Source: Ustilago trichophora (taxonomy: Eukaryota > Basidiomycota > Ustilaginomycetes > Ustilaginales > Ustilaginaceae). From it: a stretch of 64,000 nt of DNA. Below are positions 20,833 to 32,138 of the stretch, piece by piece (positions within the stretch are counted from its first letter, which is position 1; each line of letters begins with the position of its first letter). The stretch is from NCBI GenBank assembly GCA_900323505.1, contig OOIN01000010.1:1-64000 (forward strand), written 5' to 3'. The translations under genes and the position numbers were made by a program. Below the pieces are notes generated by a model. That model worked only from the letters and a program-made list of their open reading frames with translations, was not told the DNA's origin and ran no database searches.

Positions 20833-23800
20833 CTATAGCGTCCTTGGAACGGTGACTTCGGTAAAAGACTGGACGACATCGTCAACTTTCAAGTCTTGCC
20901 AACCGTCAAACGACATTCCACACTCGGTACCCTTCCTCATCTCTGTTACGTCCTTCTTGACGTGCTTGAAATCGTCTAGTTTGCCCCTGTAAACTTGCTC
21001 TCTTCTGGGGCCTCGAAGGATGCGAACGAGGTTGCTTTTGAGGATTGTACCGTTGGTGACCTTGCATCCGGCAATCTTTTTAAAGTTTTTGCCCTTGATG
21101 TTGATGTCGAAAATTTGGGATATCGTCGCTTCGCCTTGAACTCGGGCTTCGGTAAGAGGGGGCAAAAGGGAGGATACAGACGAAGAAACTGTTTCCATCA
21201 ACCGGTAGATGACGTCGCTCACAATCACTGGGACTGGGGTTGGCTGGGCACGTGCAGCCGATTGGAGGACGGATTTCGAGGGGGTTACGTTGAAGCCAAT
21301 GATCGTGGCGCCTAGGGCTGAGGCTTTGGCAATGTCGCCCTCGGTAGGTTCACCAACGGTGGCAGAAATGATCTTGACTCCGGCTTCAGAGTTGCCGATG
21401 GAAGAAATAGCTCCTACGACGGCTTCGACTGTACCAGAGTAGTCGGCTTTGACTATTACGTTGAGGAGCTTCTTACCCGCGTCCGCAGGGTTGGAGTCAG
21501 AGGCTTTATCTTCGGAATCAAGCTCTTCAGACTCGGTCAAAGCAGATTTGGAAGGATTGGCGGCAGCTTCGTCCAGCGCAGCGAGGGCTGCAAGTGGATC
21601 CTTGCCATCATCGGCCGCAAGACGGGCGGCTCTCCTACGCTGTCGCTCCTCGAACTCGCGCCTGGCTTCTGCTTCGTCCTGTTCGGCTTTGATACGACGC
21701 GCTTCGTTGATCTGCTCGACATCTGCCATCAATCGCTTTTGCTCGGCTACCTGCTTCCTGTTCTCCGTCGCTTTCTTGCAAGACTGCTCGTCGGTACCTC
21801 CCAACAGCAGATCGCCCGCAGTGGGGAGTTCTCTCCAGCCAGTGACCAACACCGGATCACCGGGAAAGGCTTTCGCCAGCGGTCTTCCGCTCGAATGGAG
21901 GATCTGTCGCACTTTGCACCATGCCGTGCCGGCAATGATGCAAGAGCCCTTTTCGAGCACGCCCCGCTTGACCAGTACTGTAGCAACGTTGCCACGGCCC
22001 TTGTCAACTTTAGACTCGATGACGTAGCCTTCGGGAAGACCGACACGCTCGGCACGCAGATCAGCGAGTTCAGCAATGGTAGCGACCGTCTCTTCGAGCT
22101 CGTCAAGACCTTTACCCGTCTTACCAGAGACGTGGACGCAGGGAATGTCGCCGCCAAGTTCTTCCAGCTCGACGCCAGCGGCGAGGAGTTCACGCTTGAC
22201 GCGCTCGGGGTCTGCATCGGGCTTGTCGATCTTATTGAGTGCCACAACCATCTGAACGGGCGGTTGGGTGTTGATGTCGTCCGAGGTGTCGACTTCAGAG
22301 TTGGCATTCTTGACCAGCTGGATGACCTCACGAGTCTGAGGCATGACACCGTCATCGGCTGCGACGACGAGCACAACGATATCGGTCACCATGGCACCGC
22401 GTCCACGCATCGCAGTGAACGCAGCGTGTCCGGGCGTGTCGAGAAAGGTGATAGTCTGAATACCTCGGTAGCCCTTCTGTTTGCCAGTGTCCTGCTTGCG
22501 TCCGGAGATGGGCACAGAAAAAGCACCAATGTGCTGAGTAATGCCTCCCGCTTCACCTGATGCGACCGAAGTGCTTCTAAGCTTATCCAGCAAAGTGGTC
22601 TTGCCATGATCGACGTGGCCCATGATGGTGACAACGGGCGGGCGAAGCGGGAAGCTGGCAGCCTCTTCAGGGGTGGAAGGAGGGGGCCGCGGGTAGATGT
22701 CGAAGCTCGCCTCGTCGTTGGGGATGGCAACAATATTAAGCTCAGCAGCAATCATTTCTGCGTCTTCAAATTTGAGCATGAGATCCGGACGAGTGTCCTC
22801 CATACCCAGCTCTGTCATGACATTCTGAACCGCACGAAGTTTCTTCTCCATACGAGTGGCAAGCATGGCTACGGAGATGACGCTCGGAAGGAAGATGTTG
22901 CGCGTCACCTTGGGGAGCAGCTTGGGCTTGAATGTGGGAGCAGGCTTGCGATCACGGTCGGAGCTAAGAACTTGCAAGCCAGCCTCAGGGTGACCCTGCT
23001 GACGCGAGTGCCGATGGGAGAACGAAGGGGATGGGGAGGAAGTTCGGCGCGAGTCACGATCGTAGTCGGACCCCCGATCAAGCAACGAACCTCGACCTTC
23101 TTTCTTCTTGTGCTTTGCTGTGTGGTGTCGATCCGACTTGTCGACGATGCTTTTGCCTTCGGAGATACCCTCGTCACCGCCCTTTCCTGGGGCTGCAGCG
23201 TCTTCTTCAGCACCGCCTGATTCGCCAAACCTCTCCGCATCTCTGTGGCGCGAGCCGCCTTGATCGCCGTCTTCAGTGGCAGAAGCAGAAGCATTGCGAG
23301 CTCTCAATCTCGAAAAGGTGGAATCCCTCTTGGCAGCAGCAACTGCCGATGAGGAGCCGGTACCATCGCTCGATGCTGCGCCAAACTTGAGCGCAGATTC
23401 GTCGTTGCGCCTTGGAGAGTATCCTTCGCTACTACCGTTTCGAGAGGTCCGATCCTTAGACCTTGGCGATCGCTGATCGTTTCGGTCTTGATTGTGGTTC
23501 TGATTTTGATTTTGACGAGGCTTTGCGTTGGGATGCGGGAGGCGCTTTCTCGTACCATCGGGCGCGAATCTTTGATTGCGGCTGTATTGTGCTACGGTGT
23601 TGCCCGCGTTGGAGCCGCCGGATCTCTGGTTGGATGAGGGAGCATCATCCCGACGTCGAGGGCGGTAGTCGGAGCGATCATTGTTGCGGCTCGAGGACGT
23701 TGGTCGATCGCCTCCTCGACCCGATGCAACAAGTGAGGTGAAAGAAAGGTTTCTCGAAAGAGGTGGTGGGGTGCTGAGCGCTGCAACCGTGACTCTAGTA

Positions 23801-23871
23801 GAGGTCGAAGCAGCGGCCAAGCTCGCCAAGCGGGAAGAGCTGCTCAACGAAAGTGACGTTCTTGATAGCAT
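20833..23871 (-). CDS. IFM1: Mitochondrial translation initiation factor IF-2
   Basis: GTPase that brings initiator tRNA to the mitochondrial small ribosomal subunit. The open frame is 1012 residues without introns. The N-terminus [20 protein letters not shown] is Ser/Arg-rich and acid-poor, as expected for a mitochondrial targeting sequence. Up to about residue 330 follows an Arg/Asp/Ser-rich, probably disordered stretch, unusually long for the family. The G domain has GHVDHGKTT (about 417), [20 protein letters not shown] and SGKTGKG. The C-terminal domains contain the IF2 pattern [12 protein letters not shown] and end ...[16 protein letters not shown]. Stop TAG is at 20833-20835. The 3' end lies 178 bases from the convergent coiled-coil gene, so the two 3' untranslated regions may overlap. 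Confidence 0.93.
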   Translation of the reverse strand: MLSRTSLSLSSSSRLASLAAASTSTRVTVAALSTPPPLSRNLSFTSLVASGRGGDRPTSSSRNNDRSDYRPRRRDDAPSSNQRSGGSNAGNTVAQYSRNQRFAPDGTRKRLPHPNAKPRQNQNQNHNQDRNDQRSPRSKDRTSRNGSSEGYSPRRNDESALKFGAASSDGTGSSSAVAAAKRDSTFSRLRARNASASATEDGDQGGSRHRDAERFGESGGAEEDAAAPGKGGDEGISEGKSIVDKSDRHHTAKHKKKEGRGSLLDRGSDYDRDSRRTSSPSPSFSHRHSRQQGHPEAGLQVLSSDRDRKPAPTFKPKLLPKVTRNIFLPSVISVAMLATRMEKKLRAVQNVMTELGMEDTRPDLMLKFEDAEMIAAELNIVAIPNDEASFDIYPRPPPSTPEEAASFPLRPPVVTIMGHVDHGKTTLLDKLRSTSVASGEAGGITQHIGAFSVPISGRKQDTGKQKGYRGIQTITFLDTPGHAAFTAMRGRGAMVTDIVVLVVAADDGVMPQTREVIQLVKNANSEVDTSDDINTQPPVQMVVALNKIDKPDADPERVKRELLAAGVELEELGGDIPCVHVSGKTGKGLDELEETVATIAELADLRAERVGLPEGYVIESKVDKGRGNVATVLVKRGVLEKGSCIIAGTAWCKVRQILHSSGRPLAKAFPGDPVLVTGWRELPTAGDLLLGGTDEQSCKKATENRKQVAEQKRLMADVEQINEARRIKAEQDEAEARREFEERQRRRAARLAADDGKDPLAALAALDEAAANPSKSALTESEELDSEDKASDSNPADAGKKLLNVIVKADYSGTVEAVVGAISSIGNSEAGVKIISATVGEPTEGDIAKASALGATIIGFNVTPSKSVLQSAARAQPTPVPVIVSDVIYRLMETVSSSVSSLLPPLTEARVQGEATISQIFDINIKGKNFKKIAGCKVTNGTILKSNLVRILRGPRREQVYRGKLDDFKHVKKDVTEMRKGTECGMSFDGWQDLKVDDVVQSFTEVTVPRTL

Positions 23872-24382
23872 GATTGCGCCAACGCACTTGACAGAGCGCT
23901 AGAATGAGTATGTGTGATTTTAGGATTCGGTCAGGAGTGGAGCATATGGGCTGAGTCGAGGGCGTAGTTGAGGTGAGTGTGATGATTGATAGGGCAATGA
24001 TGATGATGGTCAGAGCGGTCGGTAACTGTAGAGAGAGGGACATGCAAGAAGTTTGTCTTTCTTCTGAAAAAAAGTTGGAAGTGGTGGCGGAAATTAGCCG
24101 ACGGCATCCGAGCAGTTAAGTTAAGCAGCCATACCCTACTCTGAAAATAACGAGAAGCTGAAAAAAAGAAGAAAAGAAAAAAGGGTCCAAAAAAGTCAAA
24201 CTAAGACTCTCACCTCATTGTTGTTGTTCGACTCAAAAACACATCATGACCACAAAAAGAGAGTGATGTCTGAAAGGACAGCCTCGATGCAAACGACAGA
24301 TTGCTGATACAGAATTACATATGAGAACAAGGCGACACGATAATGGCAGGGAACAATGGAACAGCCAAGAAAAGGTGTAGAT
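23872..24382. promoter_or_regulatory. IF-2 promoter / NOC2 3' flank
   Basis: 511 bases upstream of the IF-2 start and downstream of NOC2, both on the minus strand. A-rich tracts lie near 24065 and 24160-24195. No gene is seen. Confidence 0.45.
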
Positions 24383-26602
24383 TTACTCGTCGTCCTCCTC
24401 ATCCACCTCCATCTCGTCATCCTCCTCGTCATCCTCCTCCTCTTCCTCATCGTCATCATCGCTCTCATCCTCATCGCGGACGACCTGAGCTTGAGCCTTG
24501 ATCAACGCCTCCTGTTTGGCGCGCACCTTCTTGGCCAGCCTCAACATGGCCTCCAGAGGGTTCTCCTTTGCGTCCATCTCCCAGTCCTTGACCTTGTCGA
24601 GATCCTTTGGTGTGAAGTCGATGGCGTCACGCTGCTTGCCAACCCAGAGTGCGGTCTGGTGCGACTTGTCCAGTAGCTGCTTGGCCTCGGCCTGGAATTT
24701 GGCGTTGGTAGTGCTCTTGGAGAGTCTCTTGAGCTGGATTTGCAGCGGCAGCACCAGTTCGGGAAAGGCAATCGACCTCGACTGTGAGGCGAGGAATTCA
24801 AGAAGCAGGAAAGAATATTCAGACAGCAGCTGGTTCGAGTAAGGGCGTGTGCGAACGAGCTGGGTGGGCGCACGGAGGGTGGTGCTGAAGTCGATCGGTG
24901 CCGAAGTGCTGCCCTTGAGCTTACGTTGGAACTCGGGCGATTCAAACACCGACAAAACCAAAGGAGCCAGAGGGATGTAGGTGCCAGTGCGCGAAATAAT
25001 GCGCATCATCGACTTGAGCAGATGTAATCTGTAAGGGAAGTACCTCGAGTTGGGAACCATGCCCACTACACCAGTTGCCACCTGCACAAGGGGATAGACG
25101 AGCGGCTTCAATGGCGACTCAACGCCAGCTTGACGCTCCGACTCCAGGTCGCAGGCGCGTGCGAGAAGCAAAGACCAAAAGTCGATTGCCGAAACAAATT
25201 GCCAGTTGAGCACAGCTTTGAATGCGTCCTTTGTCTTGGTCTTGACGCAGTTTCGCAGGTGAATCGCGAGCTGACGGATGAAGCCAAATGCCTGAGTGTA
25301 GGCCACATCGGCGTCAACAAGGTAGAGCTCCACCGCAGTGTTCTTCATCAAGTTGAGCATGGGCTGAGTGTGGATGCTCACCGATCGACTCGACTGGATG
25401 TACGACGAGTAGACACCACGCAGCACGTTGTCCAATGAGGCTGTACCACCGGACATTCCCAACCTCCTCAGCGTCAAGAACGCCGACATCCTCACACCGT
25501 CCTCGGAAACCTGACTCGACCACAGGTTGAGTGCCACCTTGATGAACTCTCTCGTCGTCTTGGGGATGCATAGTGCATAGGGGACCATGCGGGTGCTCTC
25601 ACGCACAACAATCTCGAGCATGCGGGGCTCGGTGAGCGTCTCGGTGAGCTGGAAGAGGTTGCTAAAGTAGGACTGGATGGGCTTCTTGATCAGATTCCAC
25701 TTTTTGTTGTTCGAGGGGATCTTGACGTAGCCGCGCTTGTCTTCTGTGATGGGGACGTGGTGCTGCAGGACCACGGGGGTGTATTTGAGTGCGGTGAGGA
25801 CGAGCTTGTTGAAGACGCGGGCCTCCTCGATGATGAAAGAAGCACCTTCTGGTCGCTGATCCTCTTCTTCCGGCTTGACGGCGCAGCGGAAGGCGATGAG
25901 AAGTCGGCGGAGGGCTTTGAGCGAACGGTGCGAGAGCATCGATTTCTGCCAGCCGGCAAGCATCTTGAGCGTGACACGCTGAGGGCCAGACTCGACCTGA
26001 GCAGCTTTCGAGGAGGATGCCTTTGCCTTGCTCGGTGCCGTCTCCTCTTCCTCGCCATCATCTTGATCCTCATCTTCATCGGATTCCTGCCCGAATTCGA
26101 GGAGCGCCTTATCGTTCTCCTGCAGGTAGGCATAGAACTCTGGGTCCTTCTCCTTCAGTCTCTCCAGATCCTCGGCGTGCATGCCTACATCCTCTTCGTC
26201 TTCGGACATCTCCTCTACCTCTTCGAGGTCATCTGCCTCTTCCTCCTCTTCCTCATCCTCATCGTCCTCGTCATCATCCTCATCATCAGCGCCGGCGCTC
26301 TTGAACCCGCCTCCCAAGAAATCATCCACGCTCATTCCCTTGAACTTGCCTCCCGCTCCCGCTGCGCCCGCCTCCATCTTCTCTGCAACATCATCGTCCT
26401 CGTAGTCTCTCAAGTCCTCTGGAGCTTCGGCATCAAGTGCGGCTTTGCCCTTCTTGCCGGTGTTGCGCAGCTGCTTTTGCTTTTTGGCGGCATTGTTGCG
26501 TTCGACGACCTTGCGCTTCTTTTGGTGGTCGCGACGACGCTTGATGGTGCTATCGAGCTGCGTGCGCAGGAACTTTTTGGTCGACTTTGTCTGCTTTCCC
26601 AT
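24383..26602 (-). CDS. NOC2: Nucleolar complex protein 2 (NOC2)
   Basis: Ribosome-assembly factor that pairs with Noc1 in the nucleolus and Noc3 in the nucleoplasm to move pre-60S particles towards export. One open frame of 739 residues from ATG 26602. The N-terminus MGKQTKSTKKFLRTQLDS is very basic and holds nuclear/nucleolar targeting signals. Two long acidic runs follow between about residues 90 and 205. The Noc2 domain then runs from about 215 to 650, with typical segments such as KALRRLLIAFRCAV and FNKLVLTALKYTPVVLQHH. The C-terminus ends in another acidic stretch. Length and order match the family. No intron or frame break. Confidence 0.93.
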   Translation of the reverse strand: MGKQTKSTKKFLRTQLDSTIKRRRDHQKKRKVVERNNAAKKQKQLRNTGKKGKAALDAEAPEDLRDYEDDDVAEKMEAGAAGAGGKFKGMSVDDFLGGGFKSAGADDEDDDEDDEDEEEEEEADDLEEVEEMSEDEEDVGMHAEDLERLKEKDPEFYAYLQENDKALLEFGQESDEDEDQDDGEEEETAPSKAKASSSKAAQVESGPQRVTLKMLAGWQKSMLSHRSLKALRRLLIAFRCAVKPEEEDQRPEGASFIIEEARVFNKLVLTALKYTPVVLQHHVPITEDKRGYVKIPSNNKKWNLIKKPIQSYFSNLFQLTETLTEPRMLEIVVRESTRMVPYALCIPKTTREFIKVALNLWSSQVSEDGVRMSAFLTLRRLGMSGGTASLDNVLRGVYSSYIQSSRSVSIHTQPMLNLMKNTAVELYLVDADVAYTQAFGFIRQLAIHLRNCVKTKTKDAFKAVLNWQFVSAIDFWSLLLARACDLESERQAGVESPLKPLVYPLVQVATGVVGMVPNSRYFPYRLHLLKSMMRIISRTGTYIPLAPLVLSVFESPEFQRKLKGSTSAPIDFSTTLRAPTQLVRTRPYSNQLLSEYSFLLLEFLASQSRSIAFPELVLPLQIQLKRLSKSTTNAKFQAEAKQLLDKSHQTALWVGKQRDAIDFTPKDLDKVKDWEMDAKENPLEAMLRLAKKVRAKQEALIKAQAQVVRDEDESDDDDEEEEEDDEEDDEMEVDEEDDE

Positions 26603-27025
26603 CTTTGTTCTCCTCGCCGCTTGTTGTAGATGCGGTCAGTACTATGGTATGGGTAGAGAGAGGGTATAGGAACGGTGTCGAAGAAAGAAAGATGTGCAGT
26701 GGTGTATTGCAACTTTTTCTTCAAGCAGGTGGAGTTGAACATGCGCAATTTCTCTGAGAACCCTTCTTTCTTGCTTTTTCCCAGCAAAAATTTCCTAGGA
26801 TTCAATTTCTTCCAGTTATGCTTTGTAAGCATGACTATTGAGCACGCTGGTTGTTAAGCTTCATCTCGACATCTCATTGTCAACGTCTCAACACTCTTCA
26901 GGTCCAGACATCCTCATCACCTCATCCTCATCCATCAGTCGGCACACAGTTTGGAGCTATAAATGCAGAATTGAGTCATTTACGATCGCATTGAGATAAT
27001 AGCAAAAAGCTAAGGGTATAAGCCG
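26603..27025. promoter_or_regulatory. NOC2 promoter / Rad51-paralog 3' flank
   Basis: 423 bases between two minus-strand genes. No protein-like frame; it is presumably the NOC2 promoter plus the 3' flank of the next gene. Confidence 0.45.
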
Positions 27026-29656
27026 CTAGGAAACAAGACCATGTGAAGTGATGTGAAAGGGGCGCCAGCGGAACAAGCTCGCCCGAAGCTGGCTTAGCAG
27101 CTCGAGCATCTGCTTGTCCTTCTCGTCTTCGGCATGCTTATTGAACGTTGCTGTCATACGCTCTTTCTGCTGCAGAGCACCTTGCGGTGCATCTGGTGTC
27201 TCCTGAAAGGGAGTTTGTGCAGCTTCAGCTGGCTGTGCGCGATGTTCAGCATCATTATTAGAGGCCGCTGCACGAGCACGTACATTTACGCGCTCTCTTA
27301 TCTGCGCCCAGAGGCTGCTGAGTTCGCTTTGTACAGCCGGCGGTACCGAAACCATCTGTGCATATCGATGACCGAACGTTCCGTGGCGGAAGAGTAAAAT
27401 ACGCCACACATCCTGACCCAAGAAGCTTGGTGGCCAACCTCGATCGTGTGCCATGTTTCGCGCTGGGGAACTGCGCCCGCTCAAATCCTGCAATCGACGT
27501 GGCGACGCTGCCATTGTTGCCTGATCCTCTCCTTCCCACATCTGGGGTCCGCAAAGTGCGACACTGGGTGCCGGGCGTTCGTCTCGTAACCTGGCTGGCT
27601 GCGGTGGTCTTTGACCGTTCAGAAGTGGTGCTAGCATGGAAGAGGCCTCGCCACGCATGCTGTTTCTTTGAGATTTCCGACCAGAGCTCATGCCAGCTGC
27701 AGGGCGGCTGCCTGATGCGTCGAGCTCGTTTCTGATCCTCCGAATGCCGAGCTGATTCGTAAAGACGACTGTGGGGATACACAGCTTAGCCGCGGTCTGC
27801 CTGCTTCTCTGTCTGGCGGCTTCCTGCTCCTCTGCCGACAGCTCGGATTGAGGTTGATATTCAAATGGCTTCTGAAGGCGGAGCAGCATCTCGCGAACAC
27901 GCTCAGTGACCTGTGCGACGGTTTTGCGATCTTGACTGCTTCCACCAGCTGATCGAATGTGATACGACAGCGAGTCGACGAGAATCAAGGATACTCTGGG
28001 TGGCATTGCTGACGGTAAAGCGTTTCGGGATTGGCCGCCTTGCAGCTCGTCTGTCGGCCGAAGCGAATGCAATAGTGCAATGAGACCTGCAAAGCTTGTT
28101 ACGCGACTTACATGGATACCGGACAGGACTGCTGCCACCAAACGACGCACCTCTTCCGGCATCGATGCCCATTGGTGTCGAACTGGCGATTCCGAAGAAG
28201 CAATCCCAACAGTCCTAGCGTTTGGTTGTCCTATGCCACCGATGCCCGGCTCTCGGTCTTTTGTCGATGTCCAAAGCGTGATGACAGCGGCCCAAGCTGC
28301 ATCGGCGATCTTTTCGGGGGTCAATGCTCCTTCACAATCAACAGCTAGCACCTGGTCTGCCGTAGCCACTTCGGCATCCCAAAATTCCTCCGAAAAGTAA
28401 CACGAATCAGTGAACACCGTCGTCGGACGACTACCGACGTTATCGAGGCCGTTTCCCGACTCAATAGATTCGTCCGCCTCATCGCTGTGCACCATCAGCG
28501 CTTCTCTTGCTCGTCTCAATGCGCGTAGCCTCTCAGTGATCGCGAGTTGGAGGATCAAGCTGGACTTGCCACTACCCGGTGGCCCGAGCACTTCCAAGAC
28601 CGAGCCAGATGGCAGGCCGCGATCTGAAGGACCCAGATGTGAGGGTTTTATCCGAGGACCAGTTCGAGATGTCTGATCCGTTGCATCATCTGCTACTGGG
28701 CGATCGTCCGCTAATCGAGGTTCTTCAGGGCTAGCAGCTCGAGTATTTTCAAGATTGACAACTTCTGCAATGCGTTCGAGATCAAGATCGAACGAGCGAA
28801 AGCCGGTCAGAGACCAACCTCTCCGTGCTCTAAGTGTCTCGTTGGCAGGAGGTAGGGGAGTAAAATCCCGAGGGACAGGACTATTGCGTGCCGGCATGGG
28901 CAACGGTGGTTGTGGTGGGACAGCTTGGAGCAAGGTGCGGAGTGGGACATTAGGACGTGGCAGTTGGGCAGCTCCGGATTGGCGCTGGAGAAAGAGCTTC
29001 TCAAAATCTTCTATGCTGCGTTGTGGCATGGGTATCAAGGGGCCGTTGTGGGAACTGAAACGCGGCGAGTGCTGCGAAGGAGATGATGCAGGTGGCACGC
29101 GAAGTGGTCTCGAGATGCCTGAAAGCGGTCTCACGTTCGATGAGGATGGTGAGGAGAGAGGGCCGGTCGGAGCTGAGCTTTCATTCAGAGCGCTCGAGTT
29201 TTGGGATGGTGGCGATGTTGTGGTTGTGGCTGACCTTGAATCATCATAATCGAGGCGCAAACGTTTCGACTGAGGTGTGATCTGCTGAAGATGTGATAAA
29301 GACGGTGCTGGTGGCGGATGACTGAGGCGCAAGTTGGACTTGTGCGGGGTCACGTTCAGCGAACGTGCTGCCGGGGACGCGTGCCGCGCAGTGGTTGTTG
29401 AGGAGGATGGAGCAGCTGTAGGGGCAGACGTCGGATAAGTGTCGGCGAGCTGGAAAGTCGATGCTTGGATTGGAAGGATTTGGGAAAGGAGACGCTGAGA
29501 TGGCTTGTGTTGAGTGGGACCGGAAGCAGAATCATCCTGGCACCCGTGTGGGTATGCGTTTGAGCGTGGGAACGGCATGTTAGGAAAGTGGGAGGGTGGG
29601 GCTGTCACTGAGACCATCGAAGACAAAGTCTGACGCGATGACATGCTTGTATGCAT
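27026..29656 (-). CDS. RecA/Rad51-paralog family ATPase (DNA repair), long N-terminal extension
   Basis: A P-loop ATPase of the RecA fold, probably a Rad51 paralog that supports homologous recombination. The open frame is 876 residues. Residues 1 to about 300 are Ser/Pro-rich and probably disordered. The core begins RGLPSGSVLEVLGPPGSGK with Walker A at about residues 357-364. Walker B is VSLILVDSLSYHIRSA, and the segment PTVVFTNQLGIR, with TNQ after a beta strand, is the typical Rad51-family L2-adjacent motif. The core carries several inserts, including one after Walker A (about 40 residues) and a basic Ser-rich one after TNQ. Ustilago maydis has a Rad51 paralog, Rec2, of about 780 residues, which is also unusually long. 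Orthology is possible but not shown, so no symbol is given. No frame break. Confidence 0.8.
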   Translation of the reverse strand: MHTSMSSRQTLSSMVSVTAPPSHFPNMPFPRSNAYPHGCQDDSASGPTQHKPSQRLLSQILPIQASTFQLADTYPTSAPTAAPSSSTTTARHASPAARSLNVTPHKSNLRLSHPPPAPSLSHLQQITPQSKRLRLDYDDSRSATTTTSPPSQNSSALNESSAPTGPLSSPSSSNVRPLSGISRPLRVPPASSPSQHSPRFSSHNGPLIPMPQRSIEDFEKLFLQRQSGAAQLPRPNVPLRTLLQAVPPQPPLPMPARNSPVPRDFTPLPPANETLRARRGWSLTGFRSFDLDLERIAEVVNLENTRAASPEEPRLADDRPVADDATDQTSRTGPRIKPSHLGPSDRGLPSGSVLEVLGPPGSGKSSLILQLAITERLRALRRAREALMVHSDEADESIESGNGLDNVGSRPTTVFTDSCYFSEEFWDAEVATADQVLAVDCEGALTPEKIADAAWAAVITLWTSTKDREPGIGGIGQPNARTVGIASSESPVRHQWASMPEEVRRLVAAVLSGIHVSRVTSFAGLIALLHSLRPTDELQGGQSRNALPSAMPPRVSLILVDSLSYHIRSAGGSSQDRKTVAQVTERVREMLLRLQKPFEYQPQSELSAEEQEAARQRSRQTAAKLCIPTVVFTNQLGIRRIRNELDASGSRPAAGMSSGRKSQRNSMRGEASSMLAPLLNGQRPPQPARLRDERPAPSVALCGPQMWEGEDQATMAASPRRLQDLSGRSSPARNMAHDRGWPPSFLGQDVWRILLFRHGTFGHRYAQMVSVPPAVQSELSSLWAQIRERVNVRARAAASNNDAEHRAQPAEAAQTPFQETPDAPQGALQQKERMTATFNKHAEDEKDKQMLELLSQLRASLFRWRPFHITSHGLVS

Positions 29657-32138
29657 GTTAGACGAGTGCAGATGGAAGATGATGAGATCTCATGGTTGTG
29701 CAGTCATGATGTGGAGTGTCCCAGAGCAAGAAGGAAGCCTCTTGATGATGATTTGTCGTTATCCTTTGCTGCGTTGGTCGGGCCGATGGACGCTTCTTCT
29801 TGGAGTAGTTGGTATCCAACAACGGCAAGGTGCGTCTCTCCGTATCGCTCAAGCGACTTCGTCACTGCTGATGGTTTGAGTCGTGTGGGAAAGAGAAAGA
29901 AAAGGGATGCTGATTTCGTCTGAGCATTAAACTGAGCCATGTTGAGCCACCAGAAAGTCGAGAAATGCAAGAAAGCTGCATCAAATAGTGGAGCTTATAC
30001 AAGCGCGAGCCACGAGACCAACACTTTCCGTGCGAGTTGGGTCGCGTAAAGAGGTCCAGCCAAGCGCGTCAAGAAGCGCTCAGCACAGCACAAAGCGCGG
30101 TCCGACCCACCGACGGATCGACCGACCGCTTCTTTTACTTCTTGCGGCAAGACCGAAAGAAATGCAAGACAAGCCGAGGTCTCGCACCTCCTTTCGACAC
30201 AGACTTTGCCGGTGCCCTCGTACAGTACATGAAGGTGGGTGGGCATTACTGTAGCGGCGTCGAATCCACACCATCTTTCGACAGGATTTCACTTTGTGTC
30301 GGATGATGATTTGAGGTGCACACGACTCGAAACAGTGATAAAACGGGCAGGACAAGTAGAGTCAAATCGCATCTGAGTTGTGGTTGCACAAAAGCGGTGG
30401 TCGGAGCTGTGCCAAAAGCGTTCACTGTATGTCAGGCGTGAGATCGTGATGAGAGCGGTGGATTAAAAAAAAAAAGGTCTAAAATCTAGCTGTCGAATCT
30501 CCGACCAAAAGGAGTCGCAACATGCTGTCTTGTCTGTACAGTATTCTGGTGTATCTCTCCTTGCTTCGCTGTGCTGTGATTTGTAAAGCGAGGAGGCTCA
30601 AACTTGGACGCAATTCGAAAATCAAAATCAGAGGAAAATCGATTTTTGCTTTCTGTCCAAGCTGATTCCACCGCCCCGCGATTGCTGTCCTTCCTCGCTC
30701 TGCACTCTGCTGTGACGCGGGACGATGCCCATTGTCCGCGAATCAACTTTATCTTGAACAGCTCAATCACACATCCACGGAACCATTCTTTCATGGGCTC
30801 TGCTCAGCAAATAGAGTTAGGAAGATTGGCCTCGGGCAGAATCTTTGCCACCTTGCCATGCTACTGTGTCCTTGTCCGTGTTCGAGAATGACGCTGGAAA
30901 GGAGATGGTCACCATGGCACGATGAGATCGACTTTTTGATTTCAAAGCGAGGACCAAGCAGGTCGATGTCATTTCAAAGAGGAACGTGGGCTGACTCAAG
31001 GGCATTTCACTGGCTGGTGGACTGGCTGGCTGACCGAGAAGAGGCTGTTCAAATTCCCCTCAACCCACTTGATTGCCCATTTTTCCGCGTCCTGCTGTTT
31101 GCTGCATTTTTCGAATCAACTTTTTTTTTTCTGTCCTGCCAGAGGTGCGAGCGAGGCTTTGCCTGTGCAAGTGTGCACGCACGCCCTTGCCTCTCCTCTG
31201 CAATTCTGGATAGTTCGATACAATACAGTACAGTCCACTCTATCTTCAAATCACCATCTCACCCTTCCATCAATCTCTTGTCCTCGCTCAGCTTTCAAGG
31301 AGTCACATCCTCTCAACCCTAAAGACACTACTCTCAGTCAACCTATGCTCGACCCTAGTAATAGCCCCTTTCATCGTGCTTCATCGTAAGTTTCTCCCAT
31401 CCACCTCTCCCCTCGCTCTCCGGTTGATATTCAGCTTACAAGCTATCCCCGCTGTTCACACGTCTTTCCACATCGTCAGTGCTGTTCGATTTCAGGCAGC
31501 TTTCCTTTGCGTTGGCCAACTGCTTCTCTTCCTGGACTCGTCCGACCGCCCGCCCTAACCTAGACTCAAACGTCTCACCCGCTTTTGACTTCTTTCGACC
31601 TTGTCCCTAGCCAACATCGCACATCCTTGCTCAGCTTGATCAACCGCATCGCTTCCACTACACCCCGACTTTGATACATTCAGAGTCGACTTGCAACAGC
31701 TTCTGCACTGCTTTCCAGCATCGCGCAGAACCCGCACCCACCACTCTACGTACAAGGCGCATCTTTGCGTGTCCGTTCTCCGATCTGCCCATACCGACGA
31801 CGAGCTTGGCCTCTTTTGCCAACCGCCCTCTGTAGCCAACCCATGATCGGCGCCATCTTTTCCATCCTCCGTCTCTCCACCCGTTTGGCTTGAATCCCAC
31901 GCTGCTGGGCTACCTTACCGGATCCCAGCACTACCTTTAAGCCTCCTTGACCCGTTTCAACCACCACTCTTTCTCCTTTTGACTTTGTACCCTCATCAAT
32001 TGCGCGGCGCTTCCCTCCCGCAGTCATTCTTTATAAGGCTCTCCCAAGCAGCAACCAGGTGGCGCATCATACACGCAGCCGCCTTGTTCATCTCTGAAGG
32101 CCACTTAAAGACGACCTGCACGTCGATTTGCCGTCATC
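29657..32138. other. 2.5-kb divergent intergenic region
   Basis: Lies between the divergent starts of the Rad51-paralog gene and the 1033-residue gene. Open frames are short and composition-driven. TGTACAGTA-type motifs occur at 30221, 30535 and 31225. The right part (31180-32138) is C/T-rich, leader-like, and has an ATG at 31345 followed by a good splice donor (GTAAGT) at 31386, so a leader intron is possible. A poly-A tract lies at about 30465-30476. No tRNA or other RNA gene was recognised. Confidence 0.5.

Noticed and set aside
24090..24150. Stretch resembling pieces of 5S rRNA (GCAGTTAAG, CCATACCCTACTCTGAA)
   Set aside because: The pieces are in the wrong order and too short; no complete 5S structure or internal promoter can be drawn.
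31040..31075. tRNA B-box-like GTTCAAATTC
   Set aside because: No matching A box, anticodon arm or acceptor stem can be placed upstream.
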